Notes: generated from the sequence alone by a model not told the origin. 64,000 bases of DNA from Pseudomonadota bacterium (GCA_027625145.1 JAQBXK010000001.1:62001-126000); one strand, 5' to 3'; counted from the first letter of the stretch, positions 1 through 9,100 are shown. Numbers and translations: made by a program.

Positions 1-2
1 GA

Positions 3-665
3 TTAGTTGTATTAGACGATCCTACTTCTATATTAAGATGTTGTAATAAAGTGTATCTTCATGATGCTTTTAGTTATCAAAACATATCTTGCCTAAAAAC
101 TAAAGTAATAGCAGACAAATCTTCTGAAACAATATCTAACCTTGAAAAAACATTTACTTATCCCATGGTTTTAAAAATGCCTGAAGGTTCTTTTTCTGAT
201 GGAGTATTTAAAGTTGATAACAAAAAAGATTTAATTGTCCGTTTAATTGAAATATTTAAAACTAGTGCATTAGTTTTAGTGCAAGAATATTTATTTACTG
301 ATTATGATTGGAGAATTGGGGTGTTAAATGGAAGAGCAATTTTTGCTTGTAAATATAAAATGGCAAATAACCATTGGCAAATTTATAACCATAATGCCAA
401 ACGTTTTTTTTCAGGTGGCTTTGAAACATTGCCTACATTTGAAGTTCCAAAAATTGTTTTAGAAACGGCTTTAAAATCGTGTAAAATTATTGGGAATGGC
501 CTTTATGGTGTTGATATAAAACAAGTATCAAACCAAGCTTACGTACTTGAGGTAAATGATAATCCAAATTTAGATAACAAAGTTGAAGATGCTTATCTAG
601 GAGATGAATTATATATGCAAATAATGGCTGAATTTTGTCGTCGTCTAGAGCTTAGAGGACGTTAG
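3..665 (+). CDS. RimK-like ATP-grasp ligase, 5' end cut by window edge
   Basis: The reading frame is open to the left edge, so only the C-terminal part (about 220 residues) is present. The first visible segment, a DDP-x-SILRCxNKVYLHD-type stretch before the first possible start codon, is the usual opening of the ATP-grasp domain in RimK-family proteins, so the internal GTG at 51 is not the true start. Later parts look like the ATP-grasp core: a lysine in the MVLKMPEG segment, 'VQEYL', and an EVNDNPN motif that supplies Mg/ATP ligands. RimK relatives join glutamate or another amino acid to a carboxylate using ATP; the substrate here is unknown. The stop overlaps the AGGAG ribosome site of the next gene, so the two are probably co-transcribed. 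Confidence 0.8.
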   Translation, partial: LVVLDDPTSILRCCNKVYLHDAFSYQNISCLKTKVIADKSSETISNLEKTFTYPMVLKMPEGSFSDGVFKVDNKKDLIVRLIEIFKTSALVLVQEYLFTDYDWRIGVLNGRAIFACKYKMANNHWQIYNHNAKRFFSGGFETLPTFEVPKIVLETALKSCKIIGNGLYGVDIKQVSNQAYVLEVNDNPNLDNKVEDAYLGDELYMQIMAEFCRRLELRGR

Positions 666-669
666 GAGA

Positions 670-1122
670 ATGACTGTAAAAATAAGAAATGCCTCAACTA
701 AAGACATTTCTTCAATATTATTTATTGAAAATAATTGTTTTTTAAGTGAAAAAATATCCCAAAGACAATTAATTTATTTGTTAACAAAAGGTAAATGTAT
801 TGTGCTTGTTGGTGAAAAGTATTCGAAAATTGTGAGCTATTGTATATACTTAAAACCTACGCTTCCGAAACCTGCTAGATTATATTCAATTGCTGTATTG
901 GAAAATTTTAGAGGTAAGGGCATTGCTAAGCAATTAATTACTTATGGTTTAAAAAACATAATTTTACTTGGTTATAATCGTATACGTTTGGAAGTTAGAT
1001 CATCTGAATTGAATGTTCAAAAAATTTATACTCAAATGGGATTTGAAGTTATTTGTAAATTACCAAGTTATTATGAAAACAGTAAAGAAGGCCTGAGAAT
1101 GGAGCTAAATTTAAAAAAATAA
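670..1122 (+). CDS. GNAT-family N-acetyltransferase
   Basis: This 150-residue protein has the GNAT fold pattern. The core strand 'LYSIAVLENFRGKGIAKQL' carries the acetyl-CoA pyrophosphate loop (R-G-K-G-I-A) at about residues 81-88, followed by 'LEVRSSELNVQKIYTQMGF', the usual last helix and strand. It would transfer an acetyl group from acetyl-CoA to an amine, as RimI-type enzymes do. AGGAG overlaps the preceding stop and fixes the ATG start. RimK-like ATP-grasp plus GNAT pairs are known from proteobacteria, often with a peptidase C39 domain on the GNAT partner, which this protein lacks. The acceptor is unknown. Confidence 0.85.
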   Translation: MTVKIRNASTKDISSILFIENNCFLSEKISQRQLIYLLTKGKCIVLVGEKYSKIVSYCIYLKPTLPKPARLYSIAVLENFRGKGIAKQLITYGLKNIILLGYNRIRLEVRSSELNVQKIYTQMGFEVICKLPSYYENSKEGLRMELNLKK

Positions 1123-1147
1123 TTTTTTTAACATATTTTAATACAAT

Positions 1148-1603
1148 TTAATTTGATTGTTGATTAGATGTTTTTTCATTTTTATATTTATTGATTGCTT
1201 TGTTAAATGCATCAAATGGCATGGTAACACATGTATGTCTGTTCGTAATTTCTCTAATTGGTTCAAATACATCTATTTCTATCGGAAATTTTTCTGGTAT
1301 TTTTTGATCTAAATTATTTAACCAATGCCTAAATATTTCTAAAAAGTTTGTATCAGGCAAATCCTTATTTGAAAAAGTTTGTACAACTAAACCAGCTGAT
1401 GCTTCACATAAAGCACATCCTCTAACTATAGCTGAAATTGTTTCTATTTTATTTTGTAAAATCTTTATTCTTACTTTTACCTCATCACCGCACATCGGAT
1501 TTTTCATGTCGTAAGAGCAATTAAAATCTTTAATAGGGGTAGTGATTTTATTTTGATTTGCAAGAGCTAAAATTTTTTCTTGGTATATAGATAGATTGTT
1601 CAA
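1148..1603 (-). CDS. SufU/NifU-like iron-sulfur cluster scaffold
   Basis: The 151-residue protein has the NifU_N/SufU pattern: Cys38-Gly-Asp40, a central R-G-C-A-L-C-E-A-S segment (Cys63, Cys66) and a C-terminal H-T-C-V-T-M-P block (Cys125). Cys38, Asp40, Cys66 and Cys125 fit the three cysteines plus aspartate that bind zinc or a nascent cluster in SufU. The expected role is to receive sulfur and iron and pass on a cluster; Cys63 makes an extra CxxC. The start appears to be TTG directly after the TAG stop of the upstream small gene, since later ATGs would delete the first cysteine. No sufS or sufBCD gene is nearby, so it may be a solitary accessory scaffold. Confidence 0.75.
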   Translation of the reverse strand: MNNLSIYQEKILALANQNKITTPIKDFNCSYDMKNPMCGDEVKVRIKILQNKIETISAIVRGCALCEASAGLVVQTFSNKDLPDTNFLEIFRHWLNNLDQKIPEKFPIEIDVFEPIREITNRHTCVTMPFDAFNKAINKYKNEKTSNQQSN

Positions 1604-1735
1604 CTATTGATTTACCAATAAAAGAATAACACTTCCAACAGCAATAGCGTAAAAAACATAAATCATTATATGAGTATTATCATAAACGTTTTCTTCCGGT
1701 ATTCCATCAGGTAAATTTCTTTTTTCTTTTTTCAT
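1604..1735 (-). CDS. small single-helix membrane protein
   Basis: A 43-residue protein: a charged N-terminal half (about 25 residues) then one hydrophobic segment, 'MIYVFYAIAVGSVILLLV', that would span the membrane with a very short tail. I use the ATG at 1735 instead of the longer alternative at 1786 because AAGGA lies about seven bases upstream and the extra residues are lysine-rich and non-conserved in look. It lies between the CoxG-like gene and the SufU-like gene on the same strand and ends exactly where the latter begins. No family is recognised. Confidence 0.55.
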   Translation of the reverse strand: MKKEKRNLPDGIPEENVYDNTHIMIYVFYAIAVGSVILLLVNQ

Positions 1736-1760
1736 TTTATTATCCTTTTTTATTAATAAA

Positions 1761-2219
1761 TTAAATTTTTTCTTCAATTTTTTCAAATATTTTTACAAAA
1801 TTATCAAAAAACTTTCCTGCTAATTTTTTAGAAGTTGAATCAATTAACCTTGATCCAAGTTGAGCTAACTTGCCACCTATCTTTGCATCTACTTCATAAC
1901 GTAATACTGTATTATTTTCGTCTATTTCTTCTAGCTTTACGTTTGCGCCACCTTTTGCAAAACCTGCTGCACCATCTTTCCCTTCTCCGTAAATCCTATA
2001 GCTTTGAGGTTCTATAATATCACTTAACTCAACCTCACCTTTAAATTTAGCAGATACAGGCCCAATTTTAAGGGCTATAGTTGCTTTTAAATGTTGAGAA
2101 TCTATAGCTTCTAATTCAGTACAACCAGGGATACACTTTTTAAGTATGTCTGGGTTATTTAATGCTTTCCAAACTTCAGATATTTTTGCAGGAATTTGAT
2201 GTTCTCCAGTCATCTCCAT
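1761..2219 (-). CDS. CoxG-like SRPBCC family protein
   Basis: The 152-residue sequence has the signature of the carbon monoxide dehydrogenase subunit G family (SRPBCC/START-like fold): 'GEHQIPAKISEVWKALNNP' at the start, 'CIPGCTELE' near residue 30, and 'AKIGGKLAQLGSRLI' near the C terminus, the last being very typical. CoxG is a membrane-associated factor linked to molybdenum hydroxylases such as CO dehydrogenase. No molybdenum hydroxylase genes are visible in this window, so its client lies elsewhere or it has another ligand-binding role. It heads a short minus-strand group with the small membrane protein and the SufU-like scaffold. Confidence 0.85.
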   Translation of the reverse strand: MEMTGEHQIPAKISEVWKALNNPDILKKCIPGCTELEAIDSQHLKATIALKIGPVSAKFKGEVELSDIIEPQSYRIYGEGKDGAAGFAKGGANVKLEEIDENNTVLRYEVDAKIGGKLAQLGSRLIDSTSKKLAGKFFDNFVKIFEKIEEKI

Positions 2220-2244
2220 TTAATTTATATCTCCATTTAATAAA

Positions 2245-3951
2245 TTATCTTGTAAAGCTAGTATAATGCAAAAAAAACAAAAATATTAAAAAAATAGCAA
2301 AAACTTGGATGATAATCAAAGTGTCCTGACCAACTTCTCTATCAAAAACTTTATTCTTAATCATATAGTTCGCAAAAAATATTTTTATTCTTAATAAAAC
2401 TAAGTAAAAAAATATTTTTATTTCATTAGTTATTTTTTTACTAAAATTTATACAAGGTATTATAAAAAGTGGGATCATTCTTCTATATATCCAGTCACTA
2501 TTTAAAACAGTAGAATTTAGTTCTGGTGGATATATCTTAAAATGCCATAAACAAATAAAAGCCAAGGCTGCAAACATTAATAACTGAAGTTGTCCTACGA
2601 CATGGCTAAAATCATATGGTTGATAAGATATCTCGTATGGTAGAATTTGATAAAAAACAGAAGGAAAAATTCCAATAGCTATACAAAGTATTGAAGCTAT
2701 AACCATTGCTATTATCATGTTTATAGGTGCTTCTTTAGTTTTAATTTTACTTTCATGAGCAAAAAATGCAAAAAATGGTATCTTGATTCCAGAGTGATGT
2801 AAAACGCCAGCTGATGCAAATAAAAGCATAAAGTAGATAAATACTAAACCTTCTTTACCTAATGCTGACATAATTAATGACTTTGCTACAAATCCACTAA
2901 ATAACGGAAAGGCAGAGATAGATATTGCTCCAATGATTGTACAAACAGCCGTAATAGGCATGTATTTAAACAAACCACCTAGTTCAGATGCCTTGCATGT
3001 TCCAACTCTATATAAAACGGCTCCCATTCCCATAAAAAGTAATCCTTTATATAAAATATGAGCAAAAGCATGAGCTACAGCGCCATTTATAGCTAACTCA
3101 CTTCCTATTCCAATTGCAACTATCATGAAACCTAATTGGTTGTTAAGACTATATGTTAGCACTCTTCTCAAGTCATTTTCTATAACCGCAAAGAAAATTG
3201 GATAAAACGTCATTAAGGCACCAATGAAAATTAGAATTTCAACACCTGCAAAGCATTTAGCAAAGCAGAAAATAGATAATTTAGTTGTAAAAGTGGATAA
3301 TGCTACTGTTCCAATTGCAGTTGATTCAGGGTAGGCATCTTGTAACCATCCATTTAACAGAGGAAATGCCGCTTTAATACCAAATGCAATAAAAATTAAT
3401 TGCCCATATAACGAGTTAATATCAAATTTAGTAAGGATAGCGCTTCCATCATTTACTAATAAAATAATGGCACCTGCTAATAAAAACATTCCTGAAGTAA
3501 CTTGAATTAAAATGTATCTAATTGCAGCTTTATAAGATCTATTTGTATTGCCAGCGAGAATTAAAAAAACAGATGTGAATGCTGTAGCTTCCCACCAAAC
3601 AAATAATGTAAGAAGGTCTCCAGCGTGAATTGCAGCAATTGCTGCTCCACTATAACTCATTATTGCAACATGTTGTTTCCAATCTTTTTCATGAGCTCCA
3701 TAGATAACATTTAAAGCTGCAGCTATATGGAATATGATAGCAAATGGAAAAGTTAGATTGTCAGCTTGAAATAAAATAAATTCAAATTCCATTATATTAA
3801 TAACTGAGTGAATTCCAAATCCTAGAGTTAATCCATATGCTGATATTAAAATTAAAATCATCATATAAATTTGTTTAATAATGTGTGGTAAAAATGGAAT
3901 TAATAAAGCACCTAAAACCATTACAAAGCCTGGAGGAAAATTATCTATCAT
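2245..3951 (-). CDS. MnhD/NuoN-like antiporter subunit (D'')
   Basis: A polytopic membrane protein of about 568 residues from the proton-conducting transporter family (PF00361), last gene of the Mrp-type operon. Glu121 in 'FVWWEAT' and a lysine near 193 in 'GIKAAF' match the two conserved charges of the ion pathway. The histidine of the usual P-x-H-x-W-L-P motif is replaced: here it reads P-L-L-N-G-W-L-Q. The C-terminal 130 residues add further helices and a charged stretch. I use the ATG at 3951 because GAGG lies six bases before it; ATG at 3963 is the alternative. The gene overlaps the previous one by 11 bases. It probably is one of three antiporter-like pumping subunits in the complex. Confidence 0.8.
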   Translation of the reverse strand: MIDNFPPGFVMVLGALLIPFLPHIIKQIYMMILILISAYGLTLGFGIHSVINIMEFEFILFQADNLTFPFAIIFHIAAALNVIYGAHEKDWKQHVAIMSYSGAAIAAIHAGDLLTLFVWWEATAFTSVFLILAGNTNRSYKAAIRYILIQVTSGMFLLAGAIILLVNDGSAILTKFDINSLYGQLIFIAFGIKAAFPLLNGWLQDAYPESTAIGTVALSTFTTKLSIFCFAKCFAGVEILIFIGALMTFYPIFFAVIENDLRRVLTYSLNNQLGFMIVAIGIGSELAINGAVAHAFAHILYKGLLFMGMGAVLYRVGTCKASELGGLFKYMPITAVCTIIGAISISAFPLFSGFVAKSLIMSALGKEGLVFIYFMLLFASAGVLHHSGIKIPFFAFFAHESKIKTKEAPINMIIAMVIASILCIAIGIFPSVFYQILPYEISYQPYDFSHVVGQLQLLMFAALAFICLWHFKIYPPELNSTVLNSDWIYRRMIPLFIIPCINFSKKITNEIKIFFYLVLLRIKIFFANYMIKNKVFDREVGQDTLIIIQVFAIFLIFLFFLHYTSFTR

Positions 3952-4168
3952 AATAATCCTCATCCTTCATAAGAAATGATCTCAGGCTAACACCTATTTT
4001 AAAAATTATTATACAAGATAAAAAGCCAAAAAATGCAGGAAAAAACATTAAATCTTCTATATCAGTTTCACCATGTCTATGTCCTATTAGCTCTAGAACT
4101 AAAAGCAGAAAGCATAAAAAAAGAACAAAAGAATTAATTTTCCCAAATTTTTTTATAATTGATGTCAT
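3941..4168 (-). CDS. small two-helix membrane protein of the Mrp operon
   Basis: This 75-residue protein has two predicted membrane helices ('INSFVLFLCFLLLVLEL' and 'FFPAFFGFLSCIIIFKIGV') joined by a short loop with H-R-H-G-E-T-D. Its start overlaps the stop of the upstream MnhD-like gene and its 3' end overlaps the downstream one, so it is translationally coupled inside the antiporter operon. No named family is recognised; position and size suggest a small structural subunit that bridges antiporter-like subunits, which is inference. Confidence 0.7.
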   Translation of the reverse strand: MTSIIKKFGKINSFVLFLCFLLLVLELIGHRHGETDIEDLMFFPAFFGFLSCIIIFKIGVSLRSFLMKDEDYYDR

Positions 4169-5622
4169 TATTTACCTACCATCAACAAAGTTAAATTTTT
4201 AAAAGGCTCAATATAAAAAAATAAAATTATTGTAAAAAGACATGTAATCATTGTTGGTATAATCATTAAGTTAGGTATTTTTACATCTATATTTTTAATT
4301 TTTTTTGTAAAGAATGCTCTGGCAGGTATCTCCATTAAGTAATACACATTCATTATAGTTGAAATACATAAAACAATTATAACGAATAAATAATCGCTCT
4401 CAACTGCACCCATCATTAAAAAAAGTTTGCTCCAAGAACCACCCATTGGAGGAACTCCAATAATAGATAAAGAAGCAATAAAAAATGCCAGAAAAATAAA
4501 AGGCATTGATTTACCTTGTCCATTTAATTCTGATATTTTAGAAATGTTTGCTCCAACATAAATAGCACCGGCTACAAAAAACAATGTAATTTTCCCCGCT
4601 GCATGAGTTACTATATGAAGTGCCGCTCCTTGTGCAGCATATGATGATGCTAAAGCTCCGCCTAACGTAATATATGAAAGTTGACTTATAGTTGAGTATG
4701 CAAGTCTAGCTTTTAAATCATCTTTATATATTGCTATGATACTAGTTGATATTAGAGTAATGCACGCCAACCCAATTAACCATTTAGAAGATCCTGTATC
4801 TGCTAGGTATTGAATGCCAAAGACATTTGTTAATATAATCAACATTGTAAACACACCTGCCTTAACAACAGCTACTGCGTGTAATAGTGCTGACACAGGT
4901 GTGGGTGCAACCATTGCAGCTGGCAGCCAACTGTGAAGAGGAATTAACGCAGCTTTACCTATTCCAAAAACAAACATCATAAGTAAATATGGAGCATATT
5001 TCGGATCAAGCTTTCCACTTAAAATACCATTTTGAGACATTTCAAGCGTCCCTGTTGTAACCCAAACCCATATAATAGCAGGTAATAGGAATAATATTGA
5101 TGAACCAACTAAAATGGTCATGTATATACGACCAGATTTTTTAGCAACTTCATCTTGTTTATGAGTTATAAGTGGATATGTAGAAAAAGTTAAAATCTCA
5201 TAGAAAATAAATAATGTTAACAAATTTCCTGAGTAAGCTATACATAAAGCTGCGTGTATAGCTGCTGCATAAAAAGCGAAAAACCTAGTTTGGTTTTTTT
5301 CTTTCTTACCTCTCATATACCCAACAGAATAGATAGCAGCAAAAACCCATAGAAATGAAGCAACTATCCCAAATATTGCTCCCAAAGGACTAATGTTGAA
5401 ACTAATTGTTAAACCTTCAGCAATTTCAAAAATTTCAATTGTTGGCTGTTCTCCATTTAGAACAGATCTTGTAATTTCTATAGCTCCCCAAGAGCTAAAA
5501 ACACCACCTACGGGACCGATTGTATCTCTTAAAAATATATTATTTGATAAAAAGGGAGTTAGAATACAAACCAATAAAGGGCTAATAATTGTTAATAAAA
5601 TGTAATTTTCTATAGAGATCAT
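4168..5622 (-). CDS. MnhD-like cation/proton antiporter subunit (D')
   Basis: The 484-residue polytopic protein belongs to the proton-conducting transporter family. It shows Glu142 ('FIFYEIL'), Lys223 in 'GIGKAALIPLHSWLPAA' with His230, and the conserved 'AAMVAPTPVSALLHA' segment of NuoL/NuoM/MrpA/MrpD subunits. These residues form the proton or sodium path in the family. The ATG overlaps the stop of the preceding MnhD gene by four bases (ATGA). Because no full-length MrpA is present, this or the other extra D-like subunit may stand in for the NuoL-like part of MrpA; sequence alone does not say which. Confidence 0.88.
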   Translation of the reverse strand: MISIENYILLTIISPLLVCILTPFLSNNIFLRDTIGPVGGVFSSWGAIEITRSVLNGEQPTIEIFEIAEGLTISFNISPLGAIFGIVASFLWVFAAIYSVGYMRGKKEKNQTRFFAFYAAAIHAALCIAYSGNLLTLFIFYEILTFSTYPLITHKQDEVAKKSGRIYMTILVGSSILFLLPAIIWVWVTTGTLEMSQNGILSGKLDPKYAPYLLMMFVFGIGKAALIPLHSWLPAAMVAPTPVSALLHAVAVVKAGVFTMLIILTNVFGIQYLADTGSSKWLIGLACITLISTSIIAIYKDDLKARLAYSTISQLSYITLGGALASSYAAQGAALHIVTHAAGKITLFFVAGAIYVGANISKISELNGQGKSMPFIFLAFFIASLSIIGVPPMGGSWSKLFLMMGAVESDYLFVIIVLCISTIMNVYYLMEIPARAFFTKKIKNIDVKIPNLMIIPTMITCLFTIILFFYIEPFKNLTLLMVGK

Positions 5623-7115
5623 TTATTTATCCCCAAGAGCAAATTAGATGCATTAAAACTACTATTAACTATCAGGCTGGCATCTAATCCAAAATAAATA
5701 TTTAAAAAAGTTATCAATAATAATGAGCTATATATAACTGGCTTTTCTTTAATTTTAATATCTTTTTTATTTAATGGACTTAACCACAAAGTCTCAATCA
5801 TTTTCCATAAGTATATTAAAGATAAAGCGGAACTAAATAATATCATGAAACTTAACCACAAGCCTTCAGAAGATATTGCTGATTTAATTAGGTACAACTT
5901 TGAAATAAAACCTGCAGTTAAGGGAAGTCCTGCCAAACTAAGAGAACAAATAATAAAGCAACAAAAAGTAATTGGCATTGCTTTTCCTAGTCCTGATAAA
6001 TTTTCAATAGTAACTCTCTTTTGGATATAATAACTAATTGAGGTTATGGCCATAAACAAACCACCTTTAATTAAAGCATGATTTGACATATGAATAAAAC
6101 CAGCCGCAACACTTGATTTCGTGCCTATGGAAAATGCAAGGGTAATATAACCAATTTGAGCTATTGATGAATGAGCTAATAATCTTTTTATATCTTTTTC
6201 GTAAATTGCCATTATTGTTCCCCCAAACATAGCAAATACTGATAAAGGTAGTATTATATATGTAAGGGTAAAACTGACTATATTTTCTGAGGGTAAAAAA
6301 ACAGAAAACAAAATACGAGCAAGAATGTAAAGAGAGGCTTTAGTTGCTGTTGCTGCAAGAAGTATAGACACAGCCGAAGGGGCATAAGCATATGCCCTGG
6401 GAAGCCAAATATGCAAAGGAAATACTGCAGCCTTTACCATTATGCCAACAACCATAAAGCCAAAACCGGCAATTAGAGCTCTATTATCTTCCATTAGAGC
6501 TAGTTTGCTGGTGATGTCAGCCAAATTTAATGTACCTGTTATTGCGTATATTAAACCAACACCAATTACATAAAAAGTTGCTCCAACTGCACCAATTATC
6601 AAATAATTATAAGCAGCTATTAATGCTTGCCTATCTTGTTTAGCTCCCATTGCCACTAGGGCAACTGAAGCTAATGAAGATATTTCTAAGAATACAAAAA
6701 GATTAAATGCATCACCGGTTGTGACTAATCCAATAAGACCAGAAATAGCTAGAAGCCATAAACCATAAGTTTTAGAAATTGAACTATCACTTAACTCTGA
6801 AGGCATAATTTTATAAGCAAACAAAGTAGCTAAAAAGCCAATTCCACTAATAATTATAATTGGGATGATAGAAACGTGATCAATAATATACTCAATTCCT
6901 AATGGTGGCAACCAATTACCTAATGCATAGGATATTGAAGAATAACTTTGAACCTCTTGATAAAGAAGAATAGCAATTAAAAAGGTGATAAAAGTTGTAG
7001 CTAGCGTTAACAAAAAGCTTAGATAGCTATTTGTAACAAGAACAACAAATAAAGACATCATTAAAGGTACAGTAACAATTAAAATAGGTAGATTGTTTAT
7101 AAAAATATCTATCAT
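5619..7115 (-). CDS. mnhD: MnhD/MrpD monovalent cation/proton antiporter subunit
   Basis: The 498-residue protein fits MrpD in length and motifs: Glu144 in 'FVFLEISS', Lys228 and His235 in 'GIMVKAAVFPLHIWLPRAY', then 'AYAPSAVSILLAA'. About 14 hydrophobic segments are visible. MrpD is one of the two large antiporter subunits of the Mrp complex, which exchanges cytoplasmic sodium or other cations for protons. It follows MnhC with a four-base ATGA overlap, the normal B-C-D order, which makes it the best candidate for the canonical D subunit among the three MnhD-like genes. Confidence 0.92.
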   Translation of the reverse strand: MIDIFINNLPILIVTVPLMMSLFVVLVTNSYLSFLLTLATTFITFLIAILLYQEVQSYSSISYALGNWLPPLGIEYIIDHVSIIPIIIISGIGFLATLFAYKIMPSELSDSSISKTYGLWLLAISGLIGLVTTGDAFNLFVFLEISSLASVALVAMGAKQDRQALIAAYNYLIIGAVGATFYVIGVGLIYAITGTLNLADITSKLALMEDNRALIAGFGFMVVGIMVKAAVFPLHIWLPRAYAYAPSAVSILLAATATKASLYILARILFSVFLPSENIVSFTLTYIILPLSVFAMFGGTIMAIYEKDIKRLLAHSSIAQIGYITLAFSIGTKSSVAAGFIHMSNHALIKGGLFMAITSISYYIQKRVTIENLSGLGKAMPITFCCFIICSLSLAGLPLTAGFISKLYLIKSAISSEGLWLSFMILFSSALSLIYLWKMIETLWLSPLNKKDIKIKEKPVIYSSLLLITFLNIYFGLDASLIVNSSFNASNLLLGINK

Positions 7116-7525
7116 TTACTATTCTGCAATATTGATTTTTTGAGAGTATTATTTTGATCATGATAGTCAATTAAATCATGCGCAGATATATCATCCTCTT
7201 CAATACTTCCATAGATTGAATTAATTCTGACAACAAGAGCCAAAGCAAGTGCCGTTGTTGCAACTCCTACAACAATAGCAGTAAGTATTAAAACATGAGG
7301 CAATGGGTTAGAATAAATAGTTGAAGAGTTTTCAGTCAATATTGGAGCTGTCCCTCCTGTAATTTTTCCCAATGTTATATAAAGTAAAAACACAGAAGTT
7401 TGAAAGATTGTTAATCCAACTATTTTCTTAAGAAGGTTTTTTCTACCTATAACAATGAATAGTCCTATCATCATTAATATAAAAACAATCCAATAATTCC
7501 AAATACCCATGGCTGAAGTAATCAT
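7112..7525 (-). CDS. mnhC: MnhC/MrpC (NuoK-like) antiporter subunit
   Basis: A three-helix NuoK-like subunit of about 137 residues. 'MIGLFIVIGRKNLLKKIVGLTIFQTSVFLLYI' and 'PLPHVLILTAIVVGVATTALALALVVRI' are typical of MrpC. The start is taken at the ATG at 7525, two bases after the MnhB stop with AAGG upstream; a longer frame from 7576 would put a 17-residue extension inside MnhB. MrpC lies in the membrane between the small subunits and MrpD. The last 25 residues are acidic and cytoplasmic. Confidence 0.9.
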   Translation of the reverse strand: MITSAMGIWNYWIVFILMMIGLFIVIGRKNLLKKIVGLTIFQTSVFLLYITLGKITGGTAPILTENSSTIYSNPLPHVLILTAIVVGVATTALALALVVRINSIYGSIEEDDISAHDLIDYHDQNNTLKKSILQNSK

Positions 7526-7526
7526 T

Positions 7527-7955
7527 TCATGAACCTTGATTCGGCTGATAGCCAGAAAATGAATTAAAAAGTGCAATCATTACGTTACACACCGTTAAGC
7601 CAACTCCAAACTCTATAATTAAAATTCCAAGATGTTGTCCAGCTTGATAGTTTTCTCCTAGTACATTATACGATAAAAAAGGTTCACCCATTAACATTGT
7701 TATAAAACCAACTGCGCCATATAGAAATGCTCCAAAGGCTAAAAGAACCAAATTAACTTTAGGTGGCAGAAGCTTTTGACCTTCATTTAATCCAAAAACT
7801 ATCGAGTAAAGAATAAAAGCACTAGCTACGATTACACCTGCCTGAAAACCTCCTCCTGGACCATAATCACCATGAAATTGAACGTATAAACCAAAGAGAA
7901 TAATTGGGGCAAATAGTATTTTTGTACAAACTCTTAGGATTGGATTTTTATACAT
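7527..7955 (-). CDS. mnhB: MnhB/MrpB antiporter subunit
   Basis: The 142-residue protein has four hydrophobic segments and the family hallmark H-G-D-Y-G-P-G-G-G-F-Q-A-G near residues 28-40. MrpB is an essential membrane subunit of the Mrp antiporter. Its first eight bases overlap the 3' end of the MbhD/MbhE-like gene, so translation is likely coupled. The final residues (Y-Q-P-N-Q-G-S) run straight into the MnhC start. Confidence 0.92.
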   Translation of the reverse strand: MYKNPILRVCTKILFAPIILFGLYVQFHGDYGPGGGFQAGVIVASAFILYSIVFGLNEGQKLLPPKVNLVLLAFGAFLYGAVGFITMLMGEPFLSYNVLGENYQAGQHLGILIIEFGVGLTVCNVMIALFNSFSGYQPNQGS

Positions 7956-8517
7956 TTTTAATAACTTTTTTCTTTATTTTCTTTTTGTCTTTTTTTACGT
8001 TTTGTAACAAAGTGAGCACAGCTATTCCAGCAGTAAATATGACAATGACTTCACCGAAAGTATCGTACCCTCTATAACTAGCTAATATTGAAGTTACAAC
8101 ATTGGGAATACCAATGTCATTCTTTGATCCAATTATATAATCAGGTGCTAGATGAAGATGAATTGGCGATGATGCTAACCCTATTTCAGGTAAATCAAAG
8201 CTACACCAAATTAATATTGCTCCTAAAACAATGCATGATAATGCAGGTATAAGCTGACTATTTATTCTTTTTTCTTCTTCTCTTGGTAAATATGCCATTG
8301 CTGCTAAAAATAATATTGTAGATATTCCAGCTCCTACAGCAGCTTCTGTAAAGGCAACATCAACGGCATCAAGAGTTATAAACATTAGAGCAGCTATAAG
8401 AGAATACGCGCTTGTTAAAATAACAGTAAAAATAACACTTCTAGTCCTTAGAAGAGACATTGCAATGCCTAACATTAAAGTTACTAAAAAAGCATTTATT
8501 ATTAATTCTATATTCAT
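7948..8517 (-). CDS. MbhD-MbhE-like subunit, equivalent to the MrpA C-terminus
   Basis: This 189-residue protein joins an MbhD-type domain ('LDAVDVAFTEAAVGAGISTILF', residues about 49-70; DUF4040) to an MbhE-like segment ('VTSILASYRGYDTFGEVIVIF', about 141-161). In ordinary Mrp systems both are fused to the C-terminal end of the large MrpA. Here they form a separate gene between MnhG and MnhB, so MrpA is split as in Mbh-type hydrogenase and related complexes. The lysine-rich tail is probably cytoplasmic. The ATG overlaps the MnhG region side by four bases. Confidence 0.85.
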   Translation of the reverse strand: MNIELIINAFLVTLMLGIAMSLLRTRSVIFTVILTSAYSLIAALMFITLDAVDVAFTEAAVGAGISTILFLAAMAYLPREEEKRINSQLIPALSCIVLGAILIWCSFDLPEIGLASSPIHLHLAPDYIIGSKNDIGIPNVVTSILASYRGYDTFGEVIVIFTAGIAVLTLLQNVKKDKKKIKKKVIKNV

Positions 8518-8834
8518 AGAAGCTTTCCAATCTTTCTTCCAAAAGGAATTATTTTTTTTTGACGAGCTAAGTTGACGATTACGTGACTTGAAACAGGGCT
8601 AGTAAAAAAAATGAAAACGCCCACTAACAATAATTTAACTGTAATGAGAGACCATCCAGTTTGAATAATCATGCCAAGTAAGAAGAATGCTGTTCCGCCT
8701 GTATCAATCATTCCAGCAGCATGAACTCTTGAAAAAACGTCAGGAAATTTTATTAATCCACATGCTCCAATAATAATGGATAAAGATCCAATAAAAAAAC
8801 AAATGCCTGTTATTATATCTTTAATTAAGTCCAT
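8514..8834 (-). CDS. mnhG: MnhG/MrpG antiporter subunit
   Basis: The 106-residue three-helix protein shows the MrpG pattern 'IIGACGLIKFPDVFSRVHAAGMIDT' (residues about 21-45) and 'FFTSPVSSHVIVNLARQ' near the end. MrpG is a small subunit of the Mrp cation/proton antiporter. It shares one base with MnhF and four with the next gene, so the operon is tightly packed and co-translated. Confidence 0.92.
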   Translation of the reverse strand: MDLIKDIITGICFFIGSLSIIIGACGLIKFPDVFSRVHAAGMIDTGGTAFFLLGMIIQTGWSLITVKLLLVGVFIFFTSPVSSHVIVNLARQKKIIPFGRKIGKLL

Positions 8835-9100
8835 TATTTTTTAAAACTCCCTAATGAACCTGAACTAAAAAGCTTTAATACAGCAATAGTTCCTATGAAA
8901 TTTATTAATGCGTAAACGATAGCTATATCAATAAATTCTGGTCTATCCATATAAAAACCATGCAACGCAATCCCTATAACAATTATAGTGCCTAAGCTAT
9001 TTAAAGCTAGCACCCTATCAAAAGTCGTTTTTCCTAAAATAGCTCTTATTAGAATTAAAATACTTGAAAATGCACAAGCTATAAGGGCTGCCAAAAACAT
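8834..9100 (-). CDS. mnhF: MnhF/MrpF antiporter subunit
   Basis: An 88-residue, three-helix protein with the MrpF pattern 'GKTTFDRVLALNSLGTIIVI' (residues about 23-42) and 'DIAIVYALINFIGTIAVLK'. It is a small membrane subunit of the antiporter. Its start codon shares a base with the stop of MnhE. Confidence 0.92.
   Translation of the reverse strand: MFLAALIACAFSSILILIRAILGKTTFDRVLALNSLGTIIVIGIALHGFYMDRPEFIDIAIVYALINFIGTIAVLKLFSSGSLGSFKK

Noticed and set aside
1761-2219. Assigning the CoxG-like gene to a CO dehydrogenase locus
   Set aside because: No coxL, coxM or coxS genes are in the window; only the family name can be given.
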